Assembly: GCF_045528445.1 (NCBI RefSeq)
Contig: NZ_JBGQQU010000002.1
Span: forward strand, 1 to 64,000
Direction of reading: 5' to 3'
From: Desemzia sp045528445
GTDB taxonomy: Bacteria > Bacillota > Bacilli > Lactobacillales > Carnobacteriaceae
Length of the DNA: 64,000 bases
Below the pieces are notes generated by a model. That model was not told where the DNA came from. It searched no databases and saw only the letters and a list, made by a program, of their open reading frames with translations. Position 1 is the stretch's first letter, and each line of letters starts with the position of its first letter. This document shows, piece by piece, positions 45,798-55,073 of the stretch. A program made the position numbers and the translations under genes.

Positions 45798-47444
45798 ATG
45801 GACAAAAAATGGTGGAAAAATGCAGTAGTGTACCAAATCTATCCTAGAAGTTTTCAAGACAGCAATGGAGATGGGATAGGAGACATTCAAGGAATCATTC
45901 AACGATTGGATTATCTTGAAAAATTAGGGATTAACGTGATTTGGCTCAGTCCAGTTTATGAATCGCCTAATGATGATAATGGATATGATATCAGCGATTA
46001 TTATGCTATCATGGCAGAATTTGGAACAATGGAAGATATGGAACTGCTGATAGCAGAAGCTAAAAAAAGAAATATTCGTTTAGTAATGGATCTGGTTGTC
46101 AACCATACATCAGACGAACACGCTTGGTTTATTGAGGCAAAAAAATCCAAGGAAAATCCTTATCGCGATTATTATATTTGGAGAGATCCAGTGAATGGAG
46201 ATGTTCCAAACGGTTTAGGTTCTGTTTTTAGCGGTTCCGCGTGGGAATATGAGGAAGAAACCGAGCAATATTTTATGCATCTATTTAGTAAACGCCAACC
46301 AGATTTAAATTGGGAAAATAAAGACATGCGTTATGAGATCTATAACATGATGAATTTTTGGCTGGATAAAGGGATCGGCGGATTTCGGTTGGACGTTATT
46401 GAGTTGGTCGGTAAACTGCCAGACCAAGAGATCACCGCTCACGGTCCTAAGTTGCATGAATATTTGCAGGAAATGAATCGTGAAACGTTTGGAAAACAGG
46501 ATGTGATGACGGTTGGAGAAACCAATTCAGCTAATCCTCAACAAGCGAAACTGTTTTCTGGTACCGATCGCAAAGAATTATCTATGGTGTTTCAATTCGA
46601 GCATATGGCTCTCGACCAACAGCCGGGAAAAGCAAAATGGGATCTAAGACCGCTGTCTGTTGTGGAATTAAAACAAGTTCTTTCTACATGGCAAGTGGAG
46701 CTTCAAAATGAGGGTTGGAATAGTCTTTTTTGGAACAACCATGATCAGCCCAGAATCGTTTCGAGATGGGGAAATGATCAGGAACATCGTGTGGAGAGTG
46801 CTAAAATGTTTGCTATTTTGCTGCATATGATGAAAGGAACTCCTTATATTTATCAAGGAGAAGAAATCGGTATGACAAATATTACCCTGACCGATATTTC
46901 CCAAGCAGATGATGTAGAAACAAAGAATATGTATCATGAACGTTTGGCAGAAGGGTACAGCAAAGAAGCTGTTTTGGCTTCTATCAATGCTAAAGGAAGA
47001 GATAATGCACGCACTCCAATTCAATGGGAAGATTCAAAAGAGGCAGGTTTTACGACAGGACAACCTTGGTTGCCGGTAAATCCAAATTATCCGTCGATCA
47101 ACGTGAAACAAGCTTTAGCTGACCCAAAGTCTATTTTTTATACTTACCAAAAATTGATTCAATTGAGAAAAGAAAATCCTCTTATGGTTTACGGTGATTA
47201 TCAATTGTTGGCAGAAGAAGATGAATCTTTATTTGCTTATACAAGAACTTTCCAAGGAGAGACATGGCTGGTCGTGGCGAATTTTAGTGAGCAAGTCAAC
47301 AAATTTCAGTTTACTGAGGAAACAACTGAATTGGAACCCATCATCAGTAATAGTGCGGTTAAACGATATGATTTAAATCAACTTCAATTGGATGCTTACG
47401 AAACATTTGTCGTTAAATTAGATTCTCCTCTTTATGTAAAGTAA
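45798..47444 (+). CDS. GH13 alpha-glucosidase (oligo-1,6-glucosidase type)
   Basis: 548 residues. Start KKWWKNAVVYQIYPRSFQDSNGDGIGD is the GH13 oligo-1,6-glucosidase signature. Catalytic residues are Asp199 in GFRLDVIEL (nucleophile), Glu241 in VGETNS (acid/base) and Asp316 in NNHDQPR. Val after the nucleophile (DV) is the feature linked to alpha-1,6 specificity in this subfamily; 1,4-specific maltases have Thr or Ala. Cytosolic, no signal peptide. Could equally be dextran glucosidase or trehalose-6-phosphate hydrolase. No PTS gene is adjacent to decide. Confidence 0.9.
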   Translation: MDKKWWKNAVVYQIYPRSFQDSNGDGIGDIQGIIQRLDYLEKLGINVIWLSPVYESPNDDNGYDISDYYAIMAEFGTMEDMELLIAEAKKRNIRLVMDLVVNHTSDEHAWFIEAKKSKENPYRDYYIWRDPVNGDVPNGLGSVFSGSAWEYEEETEQYFMHLFSKRQPDLNWENKDMRYEIYNMMNFWLDKGIGGFRLDVIELVGKLPDQEITAHGPKLHEYLQEMNRETFGKQDVMTVGETNSANPQQAKLFSGTDRKELSMVFQFEHMALDQQPGKAKWDLRPLSVVELKQVLSTWQVELQNEGWNSLFWNNHDQPRIVSRWGNDQEHRVESAKMFAILLHMMKGTPYIYQGEEIGMTNITLTDISQADDVETKNMYHERLAEGYSKEAVLASINAKGRDNARTPIQWEDSKEAGFTTGQPWLPVNPNYPSINVKQALADPKSIFYTYQKLIQLRKENPLMVYGDYQLLAEEDESLFAYTRTFQGETWLVVANFSEQVNKFQFTEETTELEPIISNSAVKRYDLNQLQLDAYETFVVKLDSPLYVK

Positions 47445-47566
47445 AAAAACTTTACAAAGAATAAAAAAATACTGGAATCTACTATAAAAAAATGGTATCA
47501 TAATCAAGTCGGAAGATTGGATAAATAACTATCTTCAAATATTGTTTAATGCTTGGAGGGAAAATC

Positions 47567-47716
47567 ATGCGCGTAAACATCACAATGGAATGTACTGAAT
47601 GTAAAGAACGTAACTACATCTCAAAGAAAAACAAACGTAACAATCCGGACCGTGTTGAATTTAAAAAATACTGCCCACGCGAACGTCGCGTAACTCTACA
47701 CCGTGAAACTAAATAA
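47567..47716 (+). CDS. rpmG: 50S ribosomal protein L33
   Basis: A 49-residue protein, ATG 47567 behind GGAGGGAAAATC. Family start MRVNITMECTECKERNYISKK and end TLHRETK are unmistakable. It has CxxC (residues 9, 12) and one more Cys at about 36, the three-cysteine pattern of Bacillus-type RpmGA. Codon use is strongly biased, as in other ribosomal genes. Confidence 0.97.
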   Translation: MRVNITMECTECKERNYISKKNKRNNPDRVEFKKYCPRERRVTLHRETK

Positions 47717-47743
47717 TTTAGTTAAATGCTGTGGAATACGTAT

Positions 47744-47812
47744 GGCTTGCCGTATAAATACGTCCCTGTGACTGGTTGATTTATTCAAACAGCCGCAGGG
47801 TCGTATTGTCTT
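47744..47812 (+). terminator. Hairpin after rpmG, likely terminator
   Basis: TACGTCCCTGTGACTG ... CAGCCGCAGGGTCGTA stem with a 13-base loop, followed by TTGTCTT. The rest of the 264-base gap before the next gene holds nothing else clear. Confidence 0.6.
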
Positions 47813-47980
47813 ACGAGCCGATTAGTGGAATACAATCAAAAAATCACAAAGAAAAAAGGAATTGGGGGATTTATACCGGTTCCTTTTTTGCTATACTGAA
47901 GAAGAGTGTGAAGTAAGGAATTAAATTTACGGGTATGTAAATGACCTCTATCACAACTTTAAGAAGGGAAAGTGGAAACA

Positions 47981-48556
47981 GTGAATAAAAAAGAGATTCG
48001 GAAAGACAAAATCCGGACGTTAAAAAAACTAAGCGGAATTGAAAAAAAAGCAGCAGAAGAAAAAATTTATGCCAATCTTTTTCGTTCGCGCTATTGGCAG
48101 CAAGCTTCAACCATTGCCTTGACCATGGCTCAAGAGTTCGAATTGAATACTTTGCCTATAGTGGAAGAAGCATGGAAAACAAATAAAAAGATCGTGATGC
48201 CGAGAGCAAAAAAAGAACGGATCATGGATTTTGTCTTATATAATGAACATACACCGATGAAAATTTCTTCATTTGGATTGCTTGAACCGGATCCTGCATT
48301 ACAGCCTATTGCTAAAAATGCCATTGATTTAGTGGTTGTTCCGGGACTGGGATTTTCAAAAGAGGGTTATCGGATAGGATTTGGTGGGGGTTATTACGAT
48401 CGGTTTTTAGCAGATTTTTTAGGGACTAAAATAGCGTTGGTATTAAAGGAACAGCAAATTGATTTGTGGGATCCTGAACCCTTTGATATACCGATGGACG
48501 CTTTAGTCATGGAAGATAAGGTTATTTCAACTGCAGATTTCCAAACAGGAAAATAA
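47981..48556 (+). CDS. 5-formyltetrahydrofolate cyclo-ligase
   Basis: 191 residues. ATP-dependent conversion of 5-formyl-THF to 5,10-methenyl-THF. Signature VVPGLGFSKEGYRIGFGGGYYDRFL is complete, and the basic N-terminal helix (NKKEIRKDKIR) is typical. GTG 47981 aligns best with homologues; GTG 47972 is possible. It heads the run with rhomboid, yqgQ and glcK, the same order as yqgN-P-Q-R in Bacillus subtilis. Confidence 0.94.
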   Translation: MNKKEIRKDKIRTLKKLSGIEKKAAEEKIYANLFRSRYWQQASTIALTMAQEFELNTLPIVEEAWKTNKKIVMPRAKKERIMDFVLYNEHTPMKISSFGLLEPDPALQPIAKNAIDLVVVPGLGFSKEGYRIGFGGGYYDRFLADFLGTKIALVLKEQQIDLWDPEPFDIPMDALVMEDKVISTADFQTGK

Positions 48557-48653
48557 AATATTATTTTGCATTTTGTGAAGATTACTTTGTGCTATAATAT
48601 AGAATTGAAAAGACGAATGAGTAAAAAATATAAGTGAGAATGGAGTTTAATAG

Positions 48654-49355
48654 ATGAATTACCAAACTCAAATGAAAATAAAACGCTATTTGAGGCAACC
48701 AATCGTCACGTATACTTTTTTAGGTCTTCAAATTCTGTTATTTATCTTAATGACTTTTGACGGAGGAAGCACCAACACCTTGACTTTAGTTCAATATGGG
48801 GCGAAGTTTAATCCATTACTGGTGGCAGGTCAATGGTGGCGATTAGTCACTCCTATATTCCTGCATATTGGTTGGGTACACTTGCTGATGAACTCGGTTA
48901 TTTTGTATTTTCTGGGTATCCAATTAGAGAACACATTGGGACACTGGCGTTTCGCTATGATTTATCTTTTAAGCGGAATAGCAGGGAATGCAGCTAGTTT
49001 TGCATTTAATGCCTTATCTGTATCAGCAGGAGCCAGTACGAGTTTGTTCGGTTTATTCGGAGCTACGATATTTTTAGGCAGAACATACACCAATAATCCG
49101 GCGATCCAACAAATGTCTCGGAATTTTGGAACTTTGATTGTCATTAATTTGATTTTCGGATTTTTCAATTCCTCTGTAGATTTAGCAGGACATTTAGGCG
49201 GTCTTGCAGGAGGATTTTTATTGTCAACGGCTATTAGTGTACAAAATCCATTACCCAGATGGAAAAAGAAACGTTTGCTATATGGTGCGAGTTTTGCCGG
49301 TCTTTTGGCAGTGCTGTTGATCATCGGTTATGTACGCACTTTAGGAGTGTTTTAG
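48654..49355 (+). CDS. Rhomboid family intramembrane serine protease (GluP-like)
   Basis: 233 residues with about seven membrane helices. Catalytic Ser in SAGASTSLFGLFG (GxSx), catalytic His in DLAGHLGGLAGGFLL, and the HIGWVHLLMNS motif of the second helix. Cleaves membrane proteins within the bilayer. It lacks the long cytosolic N-terminal domain of B. subtilis GluP. Next to yqgQ and glcK as in other Firmicutes. Confidence 0.93.
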   Translation: MNYQTQMKIKRYLRQPIVTYTFLGLQILLFILMTFDGGSTNTLTLVQYGAKFNPLLVAGQWWRLVTPIFLHIGWVHLLMNSVILYFLGIQLENTLGHWRFAMIYLLSGIAGNAASFAFNALSVSAGASTSLFGLFGATIFLGRTYTNNPAIQQMSRNFGTLIVINLIFGFFNSSVDLAGHLGGLAGGFLLSTAISVQNPLPRWKKKRLLYGASFAGLLAVLLIIGYVRTLGVF

Positions 49356-49357
49356 AG

Positions 49358-49585
49358 ATGGAACATTCCTTAAAAAGTGTTTACGATGTGCAGCAATTGC
49401 TGAAACGCTACGGTATTTTTGTCCACGTCGGTGAAAGACTCTGGGATCTTGAATTGATGATGGACGAATTAAGGAAAATTTATCAAACTCATTTAATTGA
49501 ACGAGACGTATTTGTCTCGGCTATGGTTATCTTAAAAAAAGAGCACCAATGGGAACAAGAACACATGGATCAAAAAAATAACTAG
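49358..49585 (+). CDS. yqgQ: YqgQ family protein
   Basis: 75 residues with the family core YDVQQLLKRYGIFVHVGERLWDLELM and MDELRKIY. ATG 49358 is two bases after the rhomboid stop. The longer frame from 49259 overlaps rhomboid and is rejected. Function unknown; conserved between rhomboid and glucokinase genes. Confidence 0.92.
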   Translation: MEHSLKSVYDVQQLLKRYGIFVHVGERLWDLELMMDELRKIYQTHLIERDVFVSAMVILKKEHQWEQEHMDQKNN

Positions 49586-49604
49586 TCAACATGGAGGAAT
49601 ACAT

Positions 49605-50573
49605 ATGTCAAAAAAAATTATTGGAATCGACTTGGGCGGTACTACGGTTAAATTTGCTATTTTAACAGAAGAAGGAGAAATCCAACAAAAATGGAGTATT
49701 GAGACGGATATTTCTGAAGAAGGTACAAAAATCGTTCCTTCTATTATTGAAGCCATCAATAAACACTTGCACATGTATGGCATGACTTCAGAAGATTTTA
49801 TAGGGATCGGAATGGGTTCGCCGGGGACAATTGATGCTGTAAATGGAACCGTTATCGGTGCCTATAATTTAAATTGGAAAACAGTACAGCCTGTCAGAGA
49901 GCAAATTGAAGCGGGAACACAAATTCCATTCTTTATAGACAATGATGCAAATGTAGCTGCTTTAGGCGAAGCTTGGAGAGGCGCAGGAGAAAGCGATCCA
50001 AACGTTGTGTTTCTGACTCTTGGTACAGGCGTCGGAGGCGGAATCATTGTAGGGAAAAAATTGGTTCACGGAGCAATTGGAGCAGCAGGTGAAGTTGGCC
50101 ATATTACAGTAGACCCGAACGGGTATGCCTGCACGTGTGGAAAAACGGGCTGCTTAGAGACTGTTGCCAGCGCTACAGGTGTCGTTCATTTGGCGAGAGA
50201 CTTTTCAGATAGCTTTGCGGGTGATTCCAGACTAAAATACATCATTGATGACGGACAATTGATCACTGCAAAAGATGTCTTTGATTTGGCGAAAGAAAAA
50301 GATCCGCTAGCTTTGATGGTCGTAGATAAAGTAGCTTACTACTTAGGGTTAGCTTCTTCTCACTTGGCGAATATTTTAAATCCGTCTACGATCGTTCTTG
50401 GCGGAGGCGTTTCAAAAGCTGGAGAGATTTTAACGGAAACCATTCAACCTTATTTTGAAAAATATACATTTCCAACTATTCGTCGATCCACAAAGATTCG
50501 TTTAGCGATTTTAGGAAATGATGCAGGTGTTATCGGAGCTAGTTCACTGGTAAAAGCTTCTGTAGCGGAATAA
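49605..50573 (+). CDS. glcK: Glucokinase, ROK family
   Basis: 322 residues. Phosphate-binding loop IGIDLGGTTVKFAIL, substrate loop GAIGAAGEVGHITV and the ROK zinc motif CTCGKTGCLE. Phosphorylates glucose released from disaccharides, such as by the alpha-glucosidase upstream. Ribosome-binding site TGGAGG. Terminator follows. Confidence 0.95.
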   Translation: MSKKIIGIDLGGTTVKFAILTEEGEIQQKWSIETDISEEGTKIVPSIIEAINKHLHMYGMTSEDFIGIGMGSPGTIDAVNGTVIGAYNLNWKTVQPVREQIEAGTQIPFFIDNDANVAALGEAWRGAGESDPNVVFLTLGTGVGGGIIVGKKLVHGAIGAAGEVGHITVDPNGYACTCGKTGCLETVASATGVVHLARDFSDSFAGDSRLKYIIDDGQLITAKDVFDLAKEKDPLALMVVDKVAYYLGLASSHLANILNPSTIVLGGGVSKAGEILTETIQPYFEKYTFPTIRRSTKIRLAILGNDAGVIGASSLVKASVAE

Positions 50574-50587
50574 TAGAATAATGACAG

Positions 50588-50622
50588 CAAAAGCACCAAG
50601 GCAAAAGGCCGTGGTGCTTTTT
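50588..50622 (+). terminator. Rho-independent terminator after glcK
   Basis: AAAAGCACCAAGGC-AAAA-GGCCGTGGTGCTTTTT hairpin. Confidence 0.88.
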
Positions 50623-50765
50623 CATTTGTAAGACTATGCTGGGTTACAGGCATTATGCAGGAGGTCAGTAGTAGTCTATGTTATAATAAGTTTAGATTGT
50701 TATCAGAACGTAAAAAAAGTGACAGGATTGAAATGAAGTTGAAATTCCAAAATAGGGTGATGAGT

Positions 50766-51860
50766 ATGATACGTTTATCCACTGGTAAAATAGTCGTTTT
50801 ACTTCTAGTTGTCGCCTTATTTTTAAGTGCTTGTCAATTTAAGGATGCAACACCAAGTACAGGTGATGAAACAGAAGAGGAAGTTGTCTTCGAGCAGATT
50901 CCTTTACCGAGAGAAGAATTCCGTAAAATAATCGGTTGGAAATCGGAAGAAGAAATTATTGTTCAATCGGGAGATATAGATGGGGATTCGCTTTACTCAT
51001 TTAATATTTTTACCGGTTCTTTCAGCTTGCTGTATGAAACTGATTCTTTCATCTTAGCCTCGAACGTCATTGCTAGTGAAGAAAAAATTATTGTGCAGCA
51101 AGTAAAAAATGCTGCGTCGACATTGATTGTATTAAGTTACGCAGGGGAACAAATCCAAGAATTGCCGATCAATTCCAACGGTTTTGTAGACATAAATGTC
51201 AATGCACAGAATCCAGCTGTCGCTTTTGTATCTTATTATGAAGGAGACAATAATACGTCAGTCTACAATTGGAACATTGAGACCAATGAATACACCGCTG
51301 TCGAGTCAGCTTCTTTGAATCCGCAATGGTACTCTGAAAACTTGTACTTATTTATCGATAATGAAGATGATTTTACCTTGGAAACCGGAAAGTTATACAT
51401 GGGAGATATCCGAAACGGCGAGGTTTTGTTGTTGGATTCCTATGCATCTGATTTCTTTTTACATGAAGATACGTTTATCAAGTTCACTCCATCAGATTTC
51501 AACGAGCAAGAAATCATGTTGACTTATCAATACCCATTTTTAGTAGATGCAGGCTTTATGGTGGCTCCGAAAGTTACTATGAATAATCGCATTTTATTCC
51601 CTTATTTAACACAAGCAGAAAGAGGCACTTCTATTTATGGTATTTTTGCAGAGAAGGCTGTCTCCATTGAGGAGGAGCCAGGTCAATTTATCTTTGCTGA
51701 ATTGAATTTTGAAGAAGGCCAAATTGAACCTATAGTAGAAGTGCCAGAAGAAGCACCGATTTTAATTTCTGCAAATGGACAGTATTGCTTGTACGGTTGG
51801 AACTTCGAACTGCTAATCGATATCGAAAATCAAACAATCCATGAATTAATTTCCCTTTAA
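50766..51860 (+). CDS. YqgU-like lipoprotein
   Basis: 364 residues. Signal peptide VLLLVVALFLSAC with lipobox LSAC, then an acidic linker. The rest is beta-rich with repeated hydrophobic/aromatic strands (SLYSFNIFTGSFSLLYETD, TSVYNWNIETNEYTAV), fitting a propeller as proposed for YqgU. ATG 50766 lies six bases after AGGGTG; frames starting earlier at 50655 have no signal peptide fit. Neighbour of glcK as in bacilli. Function unknown. Confidence 0.75.
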   Translation: MIRLSTGKIVVLLLVVALFLSACQFKDATPSTGDETEEEVVFEQIPLPREEFRKIIGWKSEEEIIVQSGDIDGDSLYSFNIFTGSFSLLYETDSFILASNVIASEEKIIVQQVKNAASTLIVLSYAGEQIQELPINSNGFVDINVNAQNPAVAFVSYYEGDNNTSVYNWNIETNEYTAVESASLNPQWYSENLYLFIDNEDDFTLETGKLYMGDIRNGEVLLLDSYASDFFLHEDTFIKFTPSDFNEQEIMLTYQYPFLVDAGFMVAPKVTMNNRILFPYLTQAERGTSIYGIFAEKAVSIEEEPGQFIFAELNFEEGQIEPIVEVPEEAPILISANGQYCLYGWNFELLIDIENQTIHELISL

Positions 51861-51965
51861 TCCATGGATTCTCTTTACAGCAAGAAAAAACCTCTAGTAA
51901 ATTAGCGCATTCTTGTGTAAAATTAGTACTTGAACAAGGATGTACAGAAAGGGGTTCACTAGATT

Positions 51966-52364
51966 TTGGAAACAACGACAATTATCAATTATATATTATG
52001 GGGCGTTATTATCATTTGGGGTATTTACGAACTGGTACAATACTTTAGACGTAAAAATGCAGCCGTGGAATTACCGCAAGAAGATTTTACCAAGAGATTA
52101 AGAAAAGTGCAATTAGTTGATGTTCGTGAAAAAGACGATTTTGATGCAGGACATATTCTTGGAGCACGCAATGTTCCATACTCTATGTTAAAACAACGCA
52201 TCACTGATTTTCGTAAGGATCAACCCATCTACCTTTACGATGAAAATCAAACTATCAGCAGACGTGCAGCCTTAAAATTACGTAAAGCCGGATACACAGA
52301 CCTTTACACATTAAAGGGCGGCTACAAAAAATGGACAGGCAAAATCAAACGGAAAGCTAGATAA
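51966..52364 (+). CDS. Membrane-anchored rhodanese-like protein lacking the catalytic Cys
   Basis: 132 residues. One N-terminal helix (about 6-24) and a rhodanese domain with VQLVDVREKDDFDAGHILGARNVPYSML. The active loop reads IYLYDENQTISRRAA: the catalytic Cys is replaced, so sulfur transfer is unlikely. The ARR of the loop is kept. Such forms occur in Firmicutes beside glcK. TTG start 11 bases after AAAGGGG. Probably structural or binding role. Confidence 0.83.
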   Translation: METTTIINYILWGVIIIWGIYELVQYFRRKNAAVELPQEDFTKRLRKVQLVDVREKDDFDAGHILGARNVPYSMLKQRITDFRKDQPIYLYDENQTISRRAALKLRKAGYTDLYTLKGGYKKWTGKIKRKAR

Positions 52365-52430
52365 TAGAGTAAAACATGGCGTTTTGCTCGTACACAACTC
52401 GTCTAAAAAAAGAGCGCTGAGCAGAGCATC

Positions 52431-52518
52431 CAGCTCATCGTACATAAAACTATCCGAATAGTTTGGGCTTTTTCCAAACAGTCCGGGTAGTTTTTATGTT
52501 AGTATGAGCTGCTTTTTT
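52431..52518 (+). terminator. Long hairpin terminator after the rhodanese gene
   Basis: Arms CAGCTCAT (52431) and ATGAGCTG (52504) enclose further pairing ACATAAAACTA ... TAGTTTTTATGT and GTTTGG ... CCAAAC, an 80-nt stem-loop followed by TTTTTT. The rest of 52519-52853 holds no gene. Confidence 0.75.
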
Positions 52519-52853
52519 GCGCATGTCTGCCAACGCAGCTTATTCAATCCAACTAAGAAGCCTACATTTTAGAATCAATCTAAGCGCCTCCTGAGTGAAC
52601 CTTTTGAAGAATTCTGCTACTGAGGTCGTGTTTGTGTTATACGAACAGATTTTTTGTAAAGATAGAAAGACTGAATTAGGTTTGATAGGAGAGGAATAGC
52701 GTAATATATGGTATAATTACCAAGATAATAGAAGGAACCATATTCTGATCCAGCATCAAGGATTCTAAAAGTAAAGGCGTTATCTTCACTGACTTTTTAG
52801 TTGTTTTCTTGAGTAAAGGGAGTATTGGTAGCAAAAGGAGTGTTGTATTACTC

Positions 52854-53786
52854 ATGAAAACCAAAATACTTGTTATTGTTGGACCGACAGCAGTTGGGAA
52901 AACGAGTTTGAGTATCGAAATAGCCAAAAAAATGAATGGTGAAATCATCAGCGGTGATTCTATGCAAATCTATAAAGGTTTGGATATCGGAACAGCTAAA
53001 GTAACCTCTGAAGAAATGGAGGGGATTCCCCATTATTTAATTGATGAAATAGAACCATGGGGCAATTACACGGTGACAGTGTTTCAAAAAAGAGCCAAAG
53101 AGTTGATTAAACAAATCACTGCCAAAGGGAAAATCCCGATTATTGTAGGCGGGACGGGTTTGTACATTGAATCGCTGCTGTATGATGTCAGTTATGGTGG
53201 AGAAGGTCAGACAGATCCAGTATTCAGAAATGAAAAAGAAGCTATAGCAGAGGAAAAAGGAAATCTTTTTTTGTGGGAAGAGTTGAAAAAGATCGATCCA
53301 GAGGCAGCTCAGAAAATACACCACAATAATCGCAGAAGAGTGATCAGAGCATTGGAAGTATTTCACGTCACCGGAGAACCATTTTCTTCTTACCAAAATG
53401 AACGTCAGCAAAAAGAATCGATTTACGATGCTGAAATAATCGGATTAGACACGGCACGTTCTGTATTGTATGACCGAATCAATTTACGCGTGGATCAAAT
53501 GCTTGCTGCTGGTCTAGAAAAAGAAGCGTATCAGTTAGTCGAACAAGGTCTGGAAGATACGCAAGCGGCCAAAGGAATTGGCTATAAAGAATGGTTCTCT
53601 TACTTTAAAGGAGAAGAAACTAAATCAGAGGTCATTGAACAAATCAAACAAAATTCTAGACGATATGCTAAAAGACAACTGACTTGGTTCAGGAATCGCA
53701 TGGATAATGTCAGTTGGTGGAATCTGGTAGAGCATCCAACAGATGAGAAACAAGTGTTGGCAGAAGTTGAGGCGTTTTTTAACTAG
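52854..53786 (+). CDS. miaA: tRNA dimethylallyltransferase
   Basis: 310 residues. P-loop GPTAVGKTSLS (about residues 9-19), SGDSMQIYKGLDIGTAK, GGTGLYIESLLYD and the NNRRRVIRALEVFHVTG segment. Adds dimethylallyl to A37 of tRNAs reading U-starting codons. ATG 52854 is the family start; the ribosome-binding site AAAGGAG is 13 bases away, a loose fit. Followed by hflX as in many bacteria, but hfq, often between them, is absent. Confidence 0.95.
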   Translation: MKTKILVIVGPTAVGKTSLSIEIAKKMNGEIISGDSMQIYKGLDIGTAKVTSEEMEGIPHYLIDEIEPWGNYTVTVFQKRAKELIKQITAKGKIPIIVGGTGLYIESLLYDVSYGGEGQTDPVFRNEKEAIAEEKGNLFLWEELKKIDPEAAQKIHHNNRRRVIRALEVFHVTGEPFSSYQNERQQKESIYDAEIIGLDTARSVLYDRINLRVDQMLAAGLEKEAYQLVEQGLEDTQAAKGIGYKEWFSYFKGEETKSEVIEQIKQNSRRYAKRQLTWFRNRMDNVSWWNLVEHPTDEKQVLAEVEAFFN

Positions 53787-53825
53787 TGATTTAAATGCCG
53801 GATGAAATGATGAAGGGGTGATTTT

Positions 53826-55073
53826 ATGGAGACACAAGCTAAAGCAGAACGAGTCATACTAGTAGGAGTCCAAACGACAGAAACAGATTTTGGATTTGAT
53901 TATTCCCTAAAAGAATTGGAACAATTGACAGAAACGGCTCAAGGGATAGTGGTCGGTCATTTGACTCAAAAAAGAGCGCGAGCAGATTCACGAACTTATT
54001 TGGGCAAAGGGAAAATAGAAGAATTAGGACTATTAGTAGAAGAGCTGGAAGCCGATACGGTCGTTTTTAACCATGAACTGACTCCAGGACAAACGAGAAA
54101 TATTCAAGATGTGGTCGAAGTAAAAGTAATCGACCGGGTGCAATTGATCTTGGATATCTTTGCGATGCACGCCAAAAGCAAAGAAGGAAAGCTGCAAGTT
54201 GAATTGGCTCAATTGCAATATCTATTGCCAAGACTGGCTGGTCAAGGGGTAAACTTATCGAGGCTTGGCGGTGGAATCGGAACCAGAGGACCTGGTGAAA
54301 CTAAGTTGGAAACGGATCGTCGCCACATTCGCGATCAAATAAACGATATTCGCAAAGAATTGTTCAAAACAGAAAAACACCGTGAACTGACACGTAAACA
54401 GCGAAAAGAAAGCAATATTTTTCAGATTGGATTAATGGGGTACACCAATGCCGGCAAGTCAACATTACTCAATAAGTTGACCCATGCTGAAACGTATGAA
54501 GAGAATAAATTGTTTGCTACGCTGGACCCGCTGACACGGCAGTTGAAATTGCCAAGCGGACTAAATGTCACGATAACCGATACAGTAGGATTTATTCAAG
54601 ACTTGCCAACACAATTGATTGAAGCTTTTCAATCTACTCTTGAAGAAACAAGAGGTGTCGATTTATTGCTGCATGTCGTGGATGCGTCAGCAGAAAACAT
54701 GTTGGAACATGAACGTACCGTAATGAATTTATTGATGGATTTAAAAATGGACCACCTTCCGCTTTTAACGATCTATAATAAAAGTGATTTGATTGAAGGA
54801 CCGTTTTATCCAGATTATTTCCCGAACATTGTGATGTCTGCTAAAAATGATCAAGATATCGAATTGCTGTTGACTCAATTAATGGACAAAGTAGAAGAAA
54901 TCATGGAACCGTATCGGATAGAAGTACCTGTAGCTGAAGGAGATTTATTGATTCAGTTGAAACAAGAAACACAAATAGCGACACAAGTATACGATGAAGA
55001 AAAAAATGTTTATGTCGTAAAAGGTTATGCTAAAGCGACGTCTAGATGGATTGGAGAATCGGAGAAAGAATGA
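53826..55073 (+). CDS. hflX: GTPase HflX
   Basis: 415 residues. N-terminal HflX domain (RARADSRTYLGKGKIEEL, LSRLGGGIGTRGPGETKLE) followed by a G domain. G1 is GYTNAGKSTLLN (about residue 206), G3 is DTVGFIQDLP and G4 is NKSD. Binds the 50S subunit and splits or rescues stalled ribosomes. Good site GAAGGGGTG. Its stop overlaps the next start by four bases. Confidence 0.95.
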   Translation: METQAKAERVILVGVQTTETDFGFDYSLKELEQLTETAQGIVVGHLTQKRARADSRTYLGKGKIEELGLLVEELEADTVVFNHELTPGQTRNIQDVVEVKVIDRVQLILDIFAMHAKSKEGKLQVELAQLQYLLPRLAGQGVNLSRLGGGIGTRGPGETKLETDRRHIRDQINDIRKELFKTEKHRELTRKQRKESNIFQIGLMGYTNAGKSTLLNKLTHAETYEENKLFATLDPLTRQLKLPSGLNVTITDTVGFIQDLPTQLIEAFQSTLEETRGVDLLLHVVDASAENMLEHERTVMNLLMDLKMDHLPLLTIYNKSDLIEGPFYPDYFPNIVMSAKNDQDIELLLTQLMDKVEEIMEPYRIEVPVAEGDLLIQLKQETQIATQVYDEEKNVYVVKGYAKATSRWIGESEKE

